Part shown: in pieces, positions 8,186 through 14,484 of the stretch | Layout: the number at the start of each line of letters is the position of its first letter | Position numbering within the stretch: the first letter of the stretch is position 1 | IMG/VR virus record: IMGVR_UViG_3300031952_000056 | Span: 1 to 38,117 of that record | Direction: 5' to 3' (one strand) | Source: a virus | Length of the DNA: 38,117 nucleotides | Position numbers and translations under genes: made by a program | The notes under the pieces: generated by a model | What the model was told of the DNA's origin: nothing | Database searches by the model: none | Seen by the model: only the letters and a program-made list of their open reading frames with translations

Positions 8186-8680
8186 ATGACACTGCCGTAC
8201 ACGTACGTCGCCGGCACGAAGGCGAAAGCCGGAGAAGTCAACGCCAACGAAGCGAAGCTCGACACGCAGAGCCCCCCGATAGGAGCAATTCTTCCGTGGG
8301 CCAAGACGCTCGCGGGAGTTCCCGCACTTCCGGCCGCATGGGTGGAATGCAACGGCCAGGTGTTGAGCGACGTGGACAGCCCGCTCAACGGCGACACGAT
8401 TCCGAACCTGAACGCTTCAGGCGGAGGAACGCAGAGATTCCTCAGAGGAGCGACGGCATCAGGTGGAGTCGGCGGAGCAGAAGCGCACGTGCATCAGGTC
8501 ACGGCTGCGGGTGGAAGCGGCGGCATCCCCGCGAGCTTCTCAAGCGACTCATGCGTTTCATACGACGCAAGCGGGAACGCCATCAACAGCAACATCGCCA
8601 CATCGGCGAACCACTACACGACCAGCGTGTCGACGCTGCCGTCCTACTACGAGGTCGTGTTCATCATGCGGGTGAAGTGA
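8186..8680 (+). CDS. Phage tail collar domain protein
   Basis: 164 aa. Clear tail-collar pattern: PPIGAILPW near residue 29, then WVECNGQVLS (the usual GW..CNGQ), IPNLN, QRFLRGA, AEAHVHQVTAAG with the His-x-His that binds metal in this fold, and a C-terminal SYYEVVFIMRVK. Such domains form receptor-binding tips or fibre collars. Ribosome binding site GAGGTGATG at 8157-8165 on the stop of the previous gene. The short length suggests a stand-alone fibre tip. Confidence 0.85.
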   Translation: MTLPYTYVAGTKAKAGEVNANEAKLDTQSPPIGAILPWAKTLAGVPALPAAWVECNGQVLSDVDSPLNGDTIPNLNASGGGTQRFLRGATASGGVGGAEAHVHQVTAAGGSGGIPASFSSDSCVSYDASGNAINSNIATSANHYTTSVSTLPSYYEVVFIMRVK

Positions 8681-9624
8681 TGACGAAAGGCCTGACGTTC
8701 TGGGAGTCCATTCGATTGCTGCTCCAGCACGTGTTCTGCCGCGACGAACTCAAGGAGCTCGCGGAAGCGGAAGAACAAAGGGATGCGGCGCAGGCAGAGA
8801 ACGTCCAGGTGCACGAGGCGCTCGCGCAGCAGGGTCTCCAGATAGCGGACCTCAATGTACTCGTGAAGAAGCTCAAGGAGAAGCGAGGCATCGAAATCCC
8901 GGAGAGCATCAAGGCGAAGGCGGCGGAGATTCGCGCGAAGTACCCGGCGGCATTCATCTGCTACAAGGGTTTTAAAATCGAGCTCAAGTCGGGCACGATA
9001 ACGCCCGAGATACGCCTGCAGGACTTCGTCCACGTGCTGCCGTCGCACCGGAACTTCTGCGAAACAAGGGGGCTCACGCTGGCCAATTATGTCGAGAACA
9101 ACCCTGACATCGAGTTCGGCGAGCTCGTCAACGAGCTCGCGTGGGACATCTATCTCGCGTGGCTTGACAGCAAGAAGTACAAGACCGACGCGGACCTGTA
9201 CGGCGTCGAAGAACAATGGTCGTCCCTCCTGGCCACGTGGTACGTCCGCGAGATGGACTGCGAGAACTCGACGCTCGAATACCAGGCACTCATCGAGGCG
9301 GCCGGACTGGTCGGCGACCTTCGCGCGTTCTTCTGGAACGTGTGCGGGTCGACGTACAGCGGGTTCGGCCACAGCACGCTGAACGCGTACGACTTCCGCG
9401 ACGACTGCTTCCGGCACGTCGAGACGACGCTCACCGTGACGAACAAGAAGTCGTTCCACGACCTGCCGCGATGGGACAGTTCGGCGGACCTTCTCAACAT
9501 CCGGGACGTGTGGTTCTCTTTCAACAGCGAGATGGCACGCCACACCTTCAAGACGGATTCAGCCGCCGAAACGTTCAAGAACCGGGGCAGATTCCGGAAC
9601 GTAGTCATCAAGGGAATGAGGTGA
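8680..9624 (+). CDS. Transglutaminase-fold cysteine protease, candidate endolysin
   Basis: 314 aa from ATG 8680, which overlaps the previous stop (TGATGA). Residues 1-70 form a charged coiled coil. The C-terminal two thirds carry a transglutaminase-like signature: YKTDADLYGVEEQW (167-180), then EMDCENSTLEYQALIEAAGL with Cys194 after Asp193, GFGHSTLNAYDF with His231, and an acidic stretch DFRDDC (238-243) followed by HVETT. Cys-His-Asp in this order and spacing is the catalytic arrangement of the superfamily that includes archaeal-virus pseudomurein endoisopeptidases (family C71). It is the last gene before the holin-like proteins, so I infer a lysis enzyme acting on the host envelope. Alternatives: a tail-associated protease for entry, or a non-catalytic structural protein. 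Confidence 0.65.
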   Translation: MTKGLTFWESIRLLLQHVFCRDELKELAEAEEQRDAAQAENVQVHEALAQQGLQIADLNVLVKKLKEKRGIEIPESIKAKAAEIRAKYPAAFICYKGFKIELKSGTITPEIRLQDFVHVLPSHRNFCETRGLTLANYVENNPDIEFGELVNELAWDIYLAWLDSKKYKTDADLYGVEEQWSSLLATWYVREMDCENSTLEYQALIEAAGLVGDLRAFFWNVCGSTYSGFGHSTLNAYDFRDDCFRHVETTLTVTNKKSFHDLPRWDSSADLLNIRDVWFSFNSEMARHTFKTDSAAETFKNRGRFRNVVIKGMR

Positions 9625-9628
9625 ACGA

Positions 9629-9910
9629 ATGAACGAAGCACAGGCGACGGCACTGACGGTACTCGGGCACGCGGCCACGGGAGCCCTCCTGGGGGCCGTG
9701 TACAGCGTCACACAGGGGCTGCAGGGCGGCACAACGGACTGGCGCGTCTTACTCGGGGGCGCGGCCATCGGGGCCTCGTTGGCCTTCCTGAAGGCTCTGG
9801 CGGACTACCTGGAGGGGCTCCAGAAGGCGCCTCGGACCACGGGAGCCAAAGCCGGCAAGCCGACCAAGAAGGCACCGGGCAAGACGACCCGCGCGTTCTT
9901 CGGCGTATGA
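9629..9910 (+). CDS. Holin-like membrane protein
   Basis: 93 aa; ribosome binding site GAGGTGA at 9619-9625. Two hydrophobic helices at about residues 7-29 (ALTVLGHAATGALLGAVYSV) and 38-62 (RVLLGGAAIGASLAFLKALA), small-residue rich, then a basic tail (KAGKPTKKAPGKTTRAFFG). This topology fits a class II holin that permeabilises the membrane late in infection. It follows the protease candidate and precedes another membrane protein, giving a lysis cassette. No named family recognised. Confidence 0.6.
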   Translation: MNEAQATALTVLGHAATGALLGAVYSVTQGLQGGTTDWRVLLGGAAIGASLAFLKALADYLEGLQKAPRTTGAKAGKPTKKAPGKTTRAFFGV

Positions 9911-10035
9911 GACTGACACCGCTGGAAAGGCGGCTCGCGTGGGCCGCGCTCGACCGCATCGAGCGGGAGACGAACGAGGAGCTCGCGCTCCTCGTCCGGA
10001 TGCTCCCGCGCAAGGGTACGCAGCATGGCGCCTGA
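9907..10035 (+). CDS. Small basic/helical protein in lysis region
   Basis: 42 aa, ATG 9907 overlapping the holin stop (ATGA) and its own end overlapping the next gene by 11 bp. MRLTPLERRLAWAALDRIER followed by an acidic-hydrophobic helix; predicted to be a single amphipathic helix. The overlaps on both sides argue for a real, coupled gene. Function unknown; a holin modulator would fit the place. Confidence 0.5.
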   Translation: MRLTPLERRLAWAALDRIERETNEELALLVRMLPRKGTQHGA

Positions 10036-10264
10036 CGACAACCACAACGGGATAAGCAACCGCGAGCTGTTCCAGAAGCTCATGGACGTGGTCGAGAAGA
10101 ACCACGAGGCGCAGAAGGCGACCGTTGAGGCGCTCAAGAAGATAGAGGAGCAGCTGGGGACGATACGGAGCCTGCTCGAGAGCCGCATGTGGGTGCTGCT
10201 CATCGTCCTCGTGACGGCCCTCCTGGCCGCCGTGGGAATCAAATTGGCGTGGCCCACCGTCTGA
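10025..10264 (+). CDS. Coiled-coil protein with C-terminal membrane anchor (lysis accessory)
   Basis: 79 aa. Residues about 12-52 form a heptad-like coiled coil (LFQKLMDVVEKNHEAQKATV, EALKKIEEQLGTIRSLLES); residues 55-76 form one membrane helix (MWVLLIVLVTALLAAVGIKL). Coiled coil plus a tail anchor is common among holin partners and membrane-bound phage accessory proteins. It is the last gene of the late operon; a promoter for the next gene starts about 20 bp downstream. Role inferred from position and topology. Confidence 0.55.
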   Translation: MAPDDNHNGISNRELFQKLMDVVEKNHEAQKATVEALKKIEEQLGTIRSLLESRMWVLLIVLVTALLAAVGIKLAWPTV

Positions 10265-10282
10265 GAAATCCGCAAATTCTCC

Positions 10283-10300
10283 GGAAGTTTTATAAAAGGC
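10283..10300 (+). promoter_or_regulatory. Archaeal-type promoter (BRE/TATA), class A
   Basis: GGAAG directly before TTTATAAAA (10289-10297). The 16 bp AAGTTTTATAAAAGGC at 10285-10300 recurs exactly at 12648-12663. A start site about 25-30 bp downstream (near 10320) would give a leader of about 50 nt before the gene at 10368. The rest of 10265-10367 holds no gene I can support. Confidence 0.75.
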
Positions 10301-10367
10301 AACGCACCTATACCTACTTAGAGCGGCAACGCCGGCGCCGAACCAACAGCCGACGGGGGCAACGACC

Positions 10368-11597
10368 ATGACATCAGAAGAGTACAACTACGGCGAACTG
10401 AAGCGCATCGCCAAGGACTCGGGACGCAGCGTGAACGACATGCTCGCGCTCTCACCGAAGAACGACCCGTTCTACGTTGGCAGCGACGGCCAGGTGGCGC
10501 TCGCGCGGTGGTTCTCAGCCATCTACGCCAAGATGGGCAGGCCGAGGGAATGCCACATCAGGCGCGTGCACTACTGGCTCGTCTCGCAGGAGCCGAAGTA
10601 CGCAAAGCCGGACGGCAAGCAGTACATGAACACCGAGAAGGACTGGGACATGCTGACGATTGCCGCGAAGTACGCGCGCTACCTCGAGCTCGTGCCGGTC
10701 GAGAACATGGTGGACCGGCGCAACCCGGAGCCCCACGTGTACGCGCTCAACTGGGAGCACACGCTGCCGAGCGACGACAAGGAAGGCATCGACGCCGAGG
10801 ACATCATCGAGAGCGTGTCGAGGAAGTTCATGTGCGCGAACCCTGCGAGAACTCAGCCCGTCATGATGGAACTGTGGTGCGAGAAGAGCACGATGAACGA
10901 CGTGCTCGAACCTCTCGCGCGCAAGTTCGGCATGAACCTCGTGACGGGCCTCGGCGAGCTCAGCATCACGGCCGTGTACTCGCTCATCAAGCGCGTGCGC
11001 GACGCGAGCAAGCCCGTGCGCATCTTCTACATCAGCGACTTCGACCCGGCTGGGGAATGCATGCCCGTCAGCGTGGCGCGCAAGATTGAGTTCTTCCTGC
11101 GCGGCCAGGACGAAAGCGAGAACCACGACGTCAAGCTGCGCCAGGTGATGCTGACGGAGGAGCAGTGCAAGAAGTACAGGCTCCCGAGGACGCCCATCAA
11201 GGACAGCGAAGGAAGAAAGGAGGGGTTCGAGGACCGCCACGGAACCGGCGCGACCGAACTGGACGCGCTCGAGGCCGTGCGGCCTGGCGAGCTCACGAAG
11301 GTCATCACGAGCATCGTGATGCCATACTTCGACGTGGACGCGTGGAACGACGCGGTCAAGCTCAACGAGAGCATCCGCGAGCACGTCGCGGACTTCCTGA
11401 AGGACAAGATAGGCGACGTCCTAAAGACGTGCGACCTCGAGGAGTTCGACGAGGAAGTGAAGGATTTGCCCGGCTACGACGACGAGCCCGTCGAGATGGA
11501 CGGAGATGCCGATGAAGATGCCGAGTGGATTCTCGACAGCGAACTCGACTACGAGGGGCAGCTCGCGGAGTACAAGAAGTTCCAGGGGAAGGACTGA
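10368..11597 (+). CDS. Topoisomerase VI subunit A / Spo11-like Toprim protein
   Basis: 409 aa. The N-terminal part has ECHIRRVHYWLVSQEP (residues 61-76), resembling the winged-helix CAP domain of TopoVI-A/Spo11, with Tyr69 in the place of the strand-cleaving tyrosine. A Toprim-like domain follows: MELWCEKSTMNDVL with Glu172, LVTGLGELSITAVYSLI, and IFYISDFDPAGECMP with the Asp-x-Asp-Pro-Ala-Gly metal motif at 224-229. The C-terminal 100 residues are acidic. Known relatives are orphan A-subunit-like proteins in archaeal and bacterial mobile elements; no B subunit (GHKL ATPase) is encoded here. Possible role: nicking or cleavage of DNA in replication, recombination or packaging. It is the first gene after a class A promoter, so probably early. 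Confidence 0.7.
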   Translation: MTSEEYNYGELKRIAKDSGRSVNDMLALSPKNDPFYVGSDGQVALARWFSAIYAKMGRPRECHIRRVHYWLVSQEPKYAKPDGKQYMNTEKDWDMLTIAAKYARYLELVPVENMVDRRNPEPHVYALNWEHTLPSDDKEGIDAEDIIESVSRKFMCANPARTQPVMMELWCEKSTMNDVLEPLARKFGMNLVTGLGELSITAVYSLIKRVRDASKPVRIFYISDFDPAGECMPVSVARKIEFFLRGQDESENHDVKLRQVMLTEEQCKKYRLPRTPIKDSEGRKEGFEDRHGTGATELDALEAVRPGELTKVITSIVMPYFDVDAWNDAVKLNESIREHVADFLKDKIGDVLKTCDLEEFDEEVKDLPGYDDEPVEMDGDADEDAEWILDSELDYEGQLAEYKKFQGKD

Positions 11598-11758
11598 TGA
11601 CATCACGGTCCCGCGCCCGTGCCTCAACACCCCGCGAGGGGATAGGAAGACCGAGGCCGGCACGAGAATGGCAGCACGGAAAGACGGCGACAACTTCTCC
11701 CCCGGCCGACCTGGTAGTCCATGCCGGGGGGGTCGTTGCCCCAATGAATGAGGTGTGA
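11597..11758 (+). CDS. Possible small ORF in structured spacer
   Basis: 53 codons from ATG 11597, overlapping the preceding TGA by one base, ending at TGA 11756-11758 inside the next ribosome binding site, an arrangement seen for several real genes here. The predicted product is Arg/Pro-rich and low complexity (MTSRSRARASTPREGIGRP at the start) and codon use is unlike the neighbours. The same DNA can fold into two hairpins (11630-11641 and 11697-11732), so the stretch may be a structured untranslated RNA instead. Confidence 0.25.
   Translation: MTSRSRARASTPREGIGRPRPAREWQHGKTATTSPPADLVVHAGGVVAPMNEV
11697..11732 (+). other. Stable hairpin in 5' region of the 11764 gene
   Basis: CCCCCGGC (11699-11706) pairs with GCCGGGGG (11723-11730); a T-G and a C-G pair extend the stem to 10 bp, with a 16-nt loop. 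No T-tract follows, so it is not an obvious terminator. Upstream at 11630-11641, CCCC and GGGG flank a GCGA (GNRA) loop. Together they suggest a folded leader between the Toprim gene and the coiled-coil genes. Confidence 0.45.
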
Positions 11759-11763
11759 CGCAC

Positions 11764-11904
11764 ATGGATGAAGCAACGAAGAAGGTGAAGTGGATACAGG
11801 ACACGCTCGGCGGGGCACAGAACCACACGGTCGCGTTCCTGGGCGAGATAGCATGGCAGCTGAAGCGGCTGGCCGACCAGCTCGAGAAGGGGTTGCCGCG
11901 ATGA
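11764..11904 (+). CDS. Small helical protein, unknown
   Basis: 46 aa, ribosome binding site GAGGTGTGACG at 11750-11760. MDEATKKVKWIQDTLGGAQN is followed by a helix AFLGEIAWQLKRLADQLEKG. Its stop overlaps the next start (ATGA). No family recognised; likely an early accessory protein or a subunit that pairs through its helix. Confidence 0.55.
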   Translation: MDEATKKVKWIQDTLGGAQNHTVAFLGEIAWQLKRLADQLEKGLPR

Positions 11905-12128
11905 CACGCACGGATGAGGACGAGAGGAGAGAGGCGCGCGACCGCAGATTCACGCTTAAGGCACTCGCACAATACCGGGTGGTCATGAAGCGAGCGCTCA
12001 AGAACGCGGGCATCGCGTTCGAGAACGATGCGCGCACGGCCGACCTCGAGGCCAAGGTCGCGGAACAGCTGCTTGCCGACAGGGACATACTCAAAGAACT
12101 GAGGGAGGGTGAGATTCGTGGATTCTGA
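11901..12128 (+). CDS. Small charged helical protein, unknown
   Basis: 75 aa. ATG 11901 overlaps the previous stop. Highly charged start (MTRTDEDERREARDRRFTLK) and a later helix LEAKVAEQLLADRDILKELR. Predicted all-helical. It ends 11 bp inside the following gene, so the three genes 11764-12675 look translationally coupled. No function recognised. Confidence 0.5.
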   Translation: MTRTDEDERREARDRRFTLKALAQYRVVMKRALKNAGIAFENDARTADLEAKVAEQLLADRDILKELREGEIRGF

Positions 12129-12675
12129 ACCGCGCGTGACGGAGGAGACGGTGGCGGACTTCGACGAGCTCGCGAGGCAACTCGTGCTCGTGACGGAGGA
12201 GTACGCGGCCGAGGAAGAGAGCATCGTGTCCGAGACGGAGGAGCTCAAGCGGCAGATAGGGATGCTCAGGACGCAGCTCGACGTCGTGTTCCACGGCCAC
12301 GACGACAAGATGACGCTGCTCGAGCAAAGACGAGAGGCGGTGCTCGTCGACCTCGCGAAGTTGTGGGGCGACCGGCCGAAGACGCAGGAGCTCGAGACGC
12401 ATGTAATCCGCCGGCGCGACAACCGCTTCGTGGCCATCCTGAGCAAGGACCGGCTCATCGAGGAGCTGACGGTCATCCGCAAGCTGCCCGAGGCGGTGAC
12501 CAAGTTCGACGACAAGGTCCTGATGGGGCTGCTCGAGGTCCACGTGCTGACGAGCGGGGCCGCCGAGGTAAAGACACGGACGACCATCTCGTGCACGAGG
12601 AAGGAAACGGCGCAGAGCATTCCACCGACGGAAGACGCTCCGATAGAAAGTTTTATAAAAGGCGCAGAGAACTGA
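12118..12675 (+). CDS. Coiled-coil early protein, unknown
   Basis: 185 aa from GTG 12118, chosen because GGAGGGTGA (12104-12112) sits 5 bp upstream; GTG 12109 is the alternative. An N-terminal coiled coil runs over about residues 10-80 (ESIVSETEELKRQIGMLRTQ), then a small alpha/beta region with THVIRRRDNRFVAILSKDRL. The layout loosely recalls Mu Gam-type or Gp157-type phage proteins that bind DNA ends or protect DNA, but I see no diagnostic motif. The 3' end overlaps the class A promoter at 12648. Next to recombination and replication-type genes. Confidence 0.5.
   Translation: MDSEPRVTEETVADFDELARQLVLVTEEYAAEEESIVSETEELKRQIGMLRTQLDVVFHGHDDKMTLLEQRREAVLVDLAKLWGDRPKTQELETHVIRRRDNRFVAILSKDRLIEELTVIRKLPEAVTKFDDKVLMGLLEVHVLTSGAAEVKTRTTISCTRKETAQSIPPTEDAPIESFIKGAEN
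12646..12663 (+). promoter_or_regulatory. Archaeal-type promoter, class A, second copy
   Basis: GAAAG precedes TTTATAAAA (12652-12660); 16 bp (12648-12663) match the promoter at 10285-10300. The predicted start site falls about at 12680, which is the ATG of the weak ORF there and just before a GNRA-loop hairpin. It lies within the last codons of the 12118 gene. Confidence 0.75.
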
Positions 12676-12679
12676 AGGG

Positions 12680-12958
12680 ATGCACAAGACGGTGACCGAC
12701 CCCGCAAGGGGTCCCGGTCGCCCGGTTTTGGTGAAAAACGATGGACGAGGGAGTGACGCAGCATATAAAGGTTACGGCCGAACGGCCGCAAATCCTCCGC
12801 TCGATTTCTCGCATTCACTCAACCGAAAAGGCGTGGCCACGCGGTTGTGGCCACACGGGGTACTCAACAACAAGGACTCGTCATTTCAGCAGAAGCGTAT
12901 ACTCCAGGCAATAGGTCCGCGCTACACAAGCGTACACTGGATGTTCATTATAGATTGA
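12680..12958 (+). CDS. Doubtful ORF within the control region
   Basis: 92 codons. The ATG is about 24 nt after the centre of a TATA box, as in a leaderless transcript, which is the only point in favour. The product (starting MHKTVTDPARGPGRPVLVKN) shows no domain, mixes rare codons and covers a hairpin, a second TATA box and palindromes. More likely non-coding DNA or a structured leader RNA. Confidence 0.2.
   Translation: MHKTVTDPARGPGRPVLVKNDGRGSDAAYKGYGRTAANPPLDFSHSLNRKGVATRLWPHGVLNNKDSSFQQKRILQAIGPRYTSVHWMFIID
12694..12719 (+). ncRNA. Hairpin with GCAA tetraloop at predicted transcript start
   Basis: GACC-GACCCC pairs with GGGGTC-CC-GGTC around loop GCAA (12704-12707), a GNRA loop, with a 2-nt bulge at 12714-12715. 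It starts about 14 nt after the predicted start site of the promoter at 12652. Could be a regulatory leader or small RNA; no T-tract marks an end. Confidence 0.4.
12831..12855. repeat. GTGGCCAC palindrome pair 1
   Basis: GTGGCCAC at 12833-12840, within the 12-bp perfect palindrome GCGTGGCCACGC (12831-12842), and again at 12847-12854 within TGTGGCCACA. Start-to-start distance is 14 bp. Confidence 0.8.
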
Positions 12959-12982
12959 GGGAGAGAGGCGAAAGAGGGCGAG

Positions 12983-13003
12983 AGGGGACACAACGTGTCC
13001 CCT
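12983..13003. repeat. Inverted repeat AGGGGACAC / GTGTCCCCT
   Basis: Perfect 9-bp arms at 12983-12991 and 12995-13003 with a 3-nt spacer (AAC). It follows a purine-rich run and lies between the two palindrome pairs, 47 bp before the ATG at 13050. Possible operator or cruciform element; no T-tract. Confidence 0.7.
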
Positions 13004-13020
13004 GAGCCAGGAAGGCGCGC

Positions 13021-13042
13021 GTGGCCACACTCGCGTGGCCAC
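13021..13042. repeat. GTGGCCAC palindrome pair 2
   Basis: GTGGCCAC at 13021-13028 and 13035-13042: same 8-bp core and same 14-bp spacing as pair 1, 188 bp further on. It lies directly before the ATG at 13050, so a protein bound here would block the start of that gene. Confidence 0.8.
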
Positions 13043-13049
13043 ACACAAA

Positions 13050-13361
13050 ATGGCACACAAGAGACGCACGAAGCGGGGGGAGTTTTTCAAGTTCCGGCTG
13101 GATACGCTCAGCCAGATGGTGCTCAAGGCGTGGCAGCGGGATGGGGTCAACCCGAGCGAGAAGATTCGGTCGTACGTCAAGCGGCACGCGTTGCCCGCGA
13201 ACACGCCCGCGAAGGAGCGCGTGGCGTTTTACACGTTCCTGAAGCGCGAGCTGGCGAAGGAGCTCGAGGACCGGCGCAAAGCCCTCGAAGAGGAGTATGC
13301 GCGCGAGTTCGACGTCATCGACCGGCAACTGAGGGAAGCGAAAGAAAACAAGGAGGCGTAA
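13050..13361 (+). CDS. Basic N-terminal helical protein, candidate DNA-binding
   Basis: 103 aa from ATG 13050; GTG 13035 is in frame but falls in a palindrome. The start is strongly basic (MAHKRRTKRGEFFKFRLDTL), followed by helices SQMVLKAWQRDGVNPSEKIR and a long coiled coil (KRELAKELEDRRKALEEEYA). The basic head plus coiled coil suits a dimeric DNA-binding protein. Its start lies 8 bp after the second palindrome pair, so autoregulation or origin binding is a reasonable inference. No family recognised. Confidence 0.5.
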   Translation: MAHKRRTKRGEFFKFRLDTLSQMVLKAWQRDGVNPSEKIRSYVKRHALPANTPAKERVAFYTFLKRELAKELEDRRKALEEEYAREFDVIDRQLREAKENKEA

Positions 13362-13365
13362 CGAA

Positions 13366-13734
13366 ATGGAGACAACAGGGACATGCGACATCGCGGGAAC
13401 ATGCGAGAACGCACAGAAGGAGATAGACGCAGCGATGGGCCTGGCCGACCGGAGAATACTGAGCCATTCAGAGGTCGCGCTCATCGTCAACAAGTGGAGG
13501 ACAGTCCTCGGATTGCCCGTGTGGACGGCCGAGCAGTTCGAGGAGAACATCCTGACGCCCGCGAGGAAAGCGAGCGAGGCCATGGCGGAGCAGCGCAAGA
13601 AGGCCGAGGAGGCGAAGGCCGTGCAGGTCGAGGCCGCCGCGAGGCAGGGAGTGATTCGCAAGCTCGAGGACGACAAGAAGATTGCGACTCTGCAGGCGGA
13701 GGTCGCGGCGCTCAAGGAGGCGAAGAAGCAGTGA
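13366..13734 (+). CDS. Coiled-coil protein, unknown
   Basis: 122 aa. N-terminal part with two cysteine pairs' worth of Cys (TCDIAGTCENAQ), then VALIVNKWRTVLGLPVWTAE and a long Ala/Glu/Lys coiled coil over about residues 60-122 (KASEAMAEQRKKAEEAKAVQ). Stop overlaps the next GTG start. No family recognised; the place, next to the basic protein and zinc proteins, suggests an early role. Confidence 0.5.
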   Translation: METTGTCDIAGTCENAQKEIDAAMGLADRRILSHSEVALIVNKWRTVLGLPVWTAEQFEENILTPARKASEAMAEQRKKAEEAKAVQVEAAARQGVIRKLEDDKKIATLQAEVAALKEAKKQ

Positions 13735-13892
13735 AGCGCAAGGTCACGAGCGTGGTGGGCACGGTCGACCGGCCGTGCGAGAAGTGCGGCAAGCCGGCGA
13801 CGTGCGAAGTGATAGAGCGCCGAGGCAAGGTCGAAATCGTGTGCCAGGAATGCAGGGGGTCGGGACATGGACGCCGTCATCCAAGGCATTAG
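13731..13892 (+). CDS. Small zinc-ribbon protein
   Basis: 53 aa from GTG 13731, which overlaps the preceding stop. Two Cys knuckles: CEKCGKPATC and CQECRGSG, giving a four-Cys zinc site. The rest is short and basic at the C-terminus (GHGRRHPRH). Ends 26 bp inside the next gene. Likely a nucleic-acid or protein adaptor; no precise role. Confidence 0.55.
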   Translation: MKRKVTSVVGTVDRPCEKCGKPATCEVIERRGKVEIVCQECRGSGHGRRHPRH

Positions 13893-14124
13893 GGTCGTGC
13901 TCCCGGCGGAGTGCCCGGAGTGCGGAGGTTCGCTCATCGAGAAGCGCGACGGCGACAGGTTCTGCCTGCCGTGCGGAGCCACGTACTCGCTCCCGCGCAG
14001 GGGATTCGTACCCGAAGAACAACGAACAACGACGAAAGGAAAACAACACAGAGGTGTGACGACACATGGAACAAGAGAAGAAGCCGGTGGAGAGGAAGCT
14101 CGCCGGTACAGTCGAGGATGTTGA
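13867..14124 (+). CDS. Zinc-ribbon protein (end of frame uncertain)
   Basis: Up to 85 aa. CPECGGSLIEKRDGDRFCLP plus CG gives a CxxC...CxxC ribbon of the kind found in TFIIB-like and transposase-like zinc domains (residues about 16-40). After GFVPEE the frame becomes low complexity and runs 59 bp into the 14066 gene. An adjacent frame ends at TGA 14057-14059, exactly in the next ribosome binding site, so either a frameshift (real or sequencing) shortens it or the overlap is genuine. Confidence 0.5.
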   Translation: MDAVIQGIRVVLPAECPECGGSLIEKRDGDRFCLPCGATYSLPRRGFVPEEQRTTTKGKQHRGVTTHGTREEAGGEEARRYSRGC

Positions 14125-14479
14125 AGACAAGGGGAAGTACCTGCGGCTGAAGATAAACGGCACGTGGTACTCCAGCTGGGAGAAGGTGGTCCCGCGTATC
14201 GGAGAGGTGTGGGCGTTCAACGCGTACTCGTCCGAGTCGAGGGGCAAGACGTACACGAACTGCGTCGACATGATGCTCGTGCCGAAAGACGCGACGCAAC
14301 AGACGCAGCTTCCGGCCGGAGCCGAGAAGGCCATCGACGACATGCTCGGGCGCGAGAGAAGAATGATGCGGCAGACAAGCGTGAACGCAGCGGCGACGTT
14401 CCTACAGCCGGCAGCGGACAAGAACATCAAGGTGCTCCTGGCGTATGCCGAGGAGATAGAGAAGTGGATTAACAGGTGA
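14066..14479 (+). CDS. Putative OB-fold (single-strand-binding-like) protein
   Basis: 137 aa, ribosome binding site GAGGTGTGACG at 14051-14061. Residues about 11-75 look like an OB barrel: LAGTVEDVEDKGKYLRLKIN, a WYSSWEKVVPRIGEVWAF strand pair and TYTNCVDMMLVP. The C-terminal half is helical (AEKAIDDMLGRERRMMRQTS). No single-strand-binding family is firmly recognised; phage proteins of this shape often bind ssDNA. Followed 5 bp later by another small beta protein. Replication or recombination role is inference. Confidence 0.45.
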   Translation: MEQEKKPVERKLAGTVEDVEDKGKYLRLKINGTWYSSWEKVVPRIGEVWAFNAYSSESRGKTYTNCVDMMLVPKDATQQTQLPAGAEKAIDDMLGRERRMMRQTSVNAAATFLQPAADKNIKVLLAYAEEIEKWINR

Positions 14480-14484
14480 GACAC

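Larger units (their letters stand above)
12676..13049. other. Control region, candidate replication origin or operator
   Basis: A 374-bp stretch with unusual density of signals: a hairpin at 12694-12719, a second TATA box ATATAAAG (12763-12770), direct repeats CGGCCGAACGGCCG (12776-12789), two pairs of GTGGCCAC palindromes, an imperfect 11-bp repeat AAGCGTA(T/C)ACT at 12893 and 12928, a purine-rich run at 12957-12987 and a 9-bp inverted repeat at 12983-13003. Codon use of the only long ORF (12680-12958) is unlike neighbours. Such clustering is typical of an origin or of a regulated promoter. Which one is not decided by sequence alone. Confidence 0.5.

Noticed and set aside
8968-8978. TTTTAAAA TATA-like string
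   Set aside because: Inside the protease-like gene with no gene start at a useful distance.
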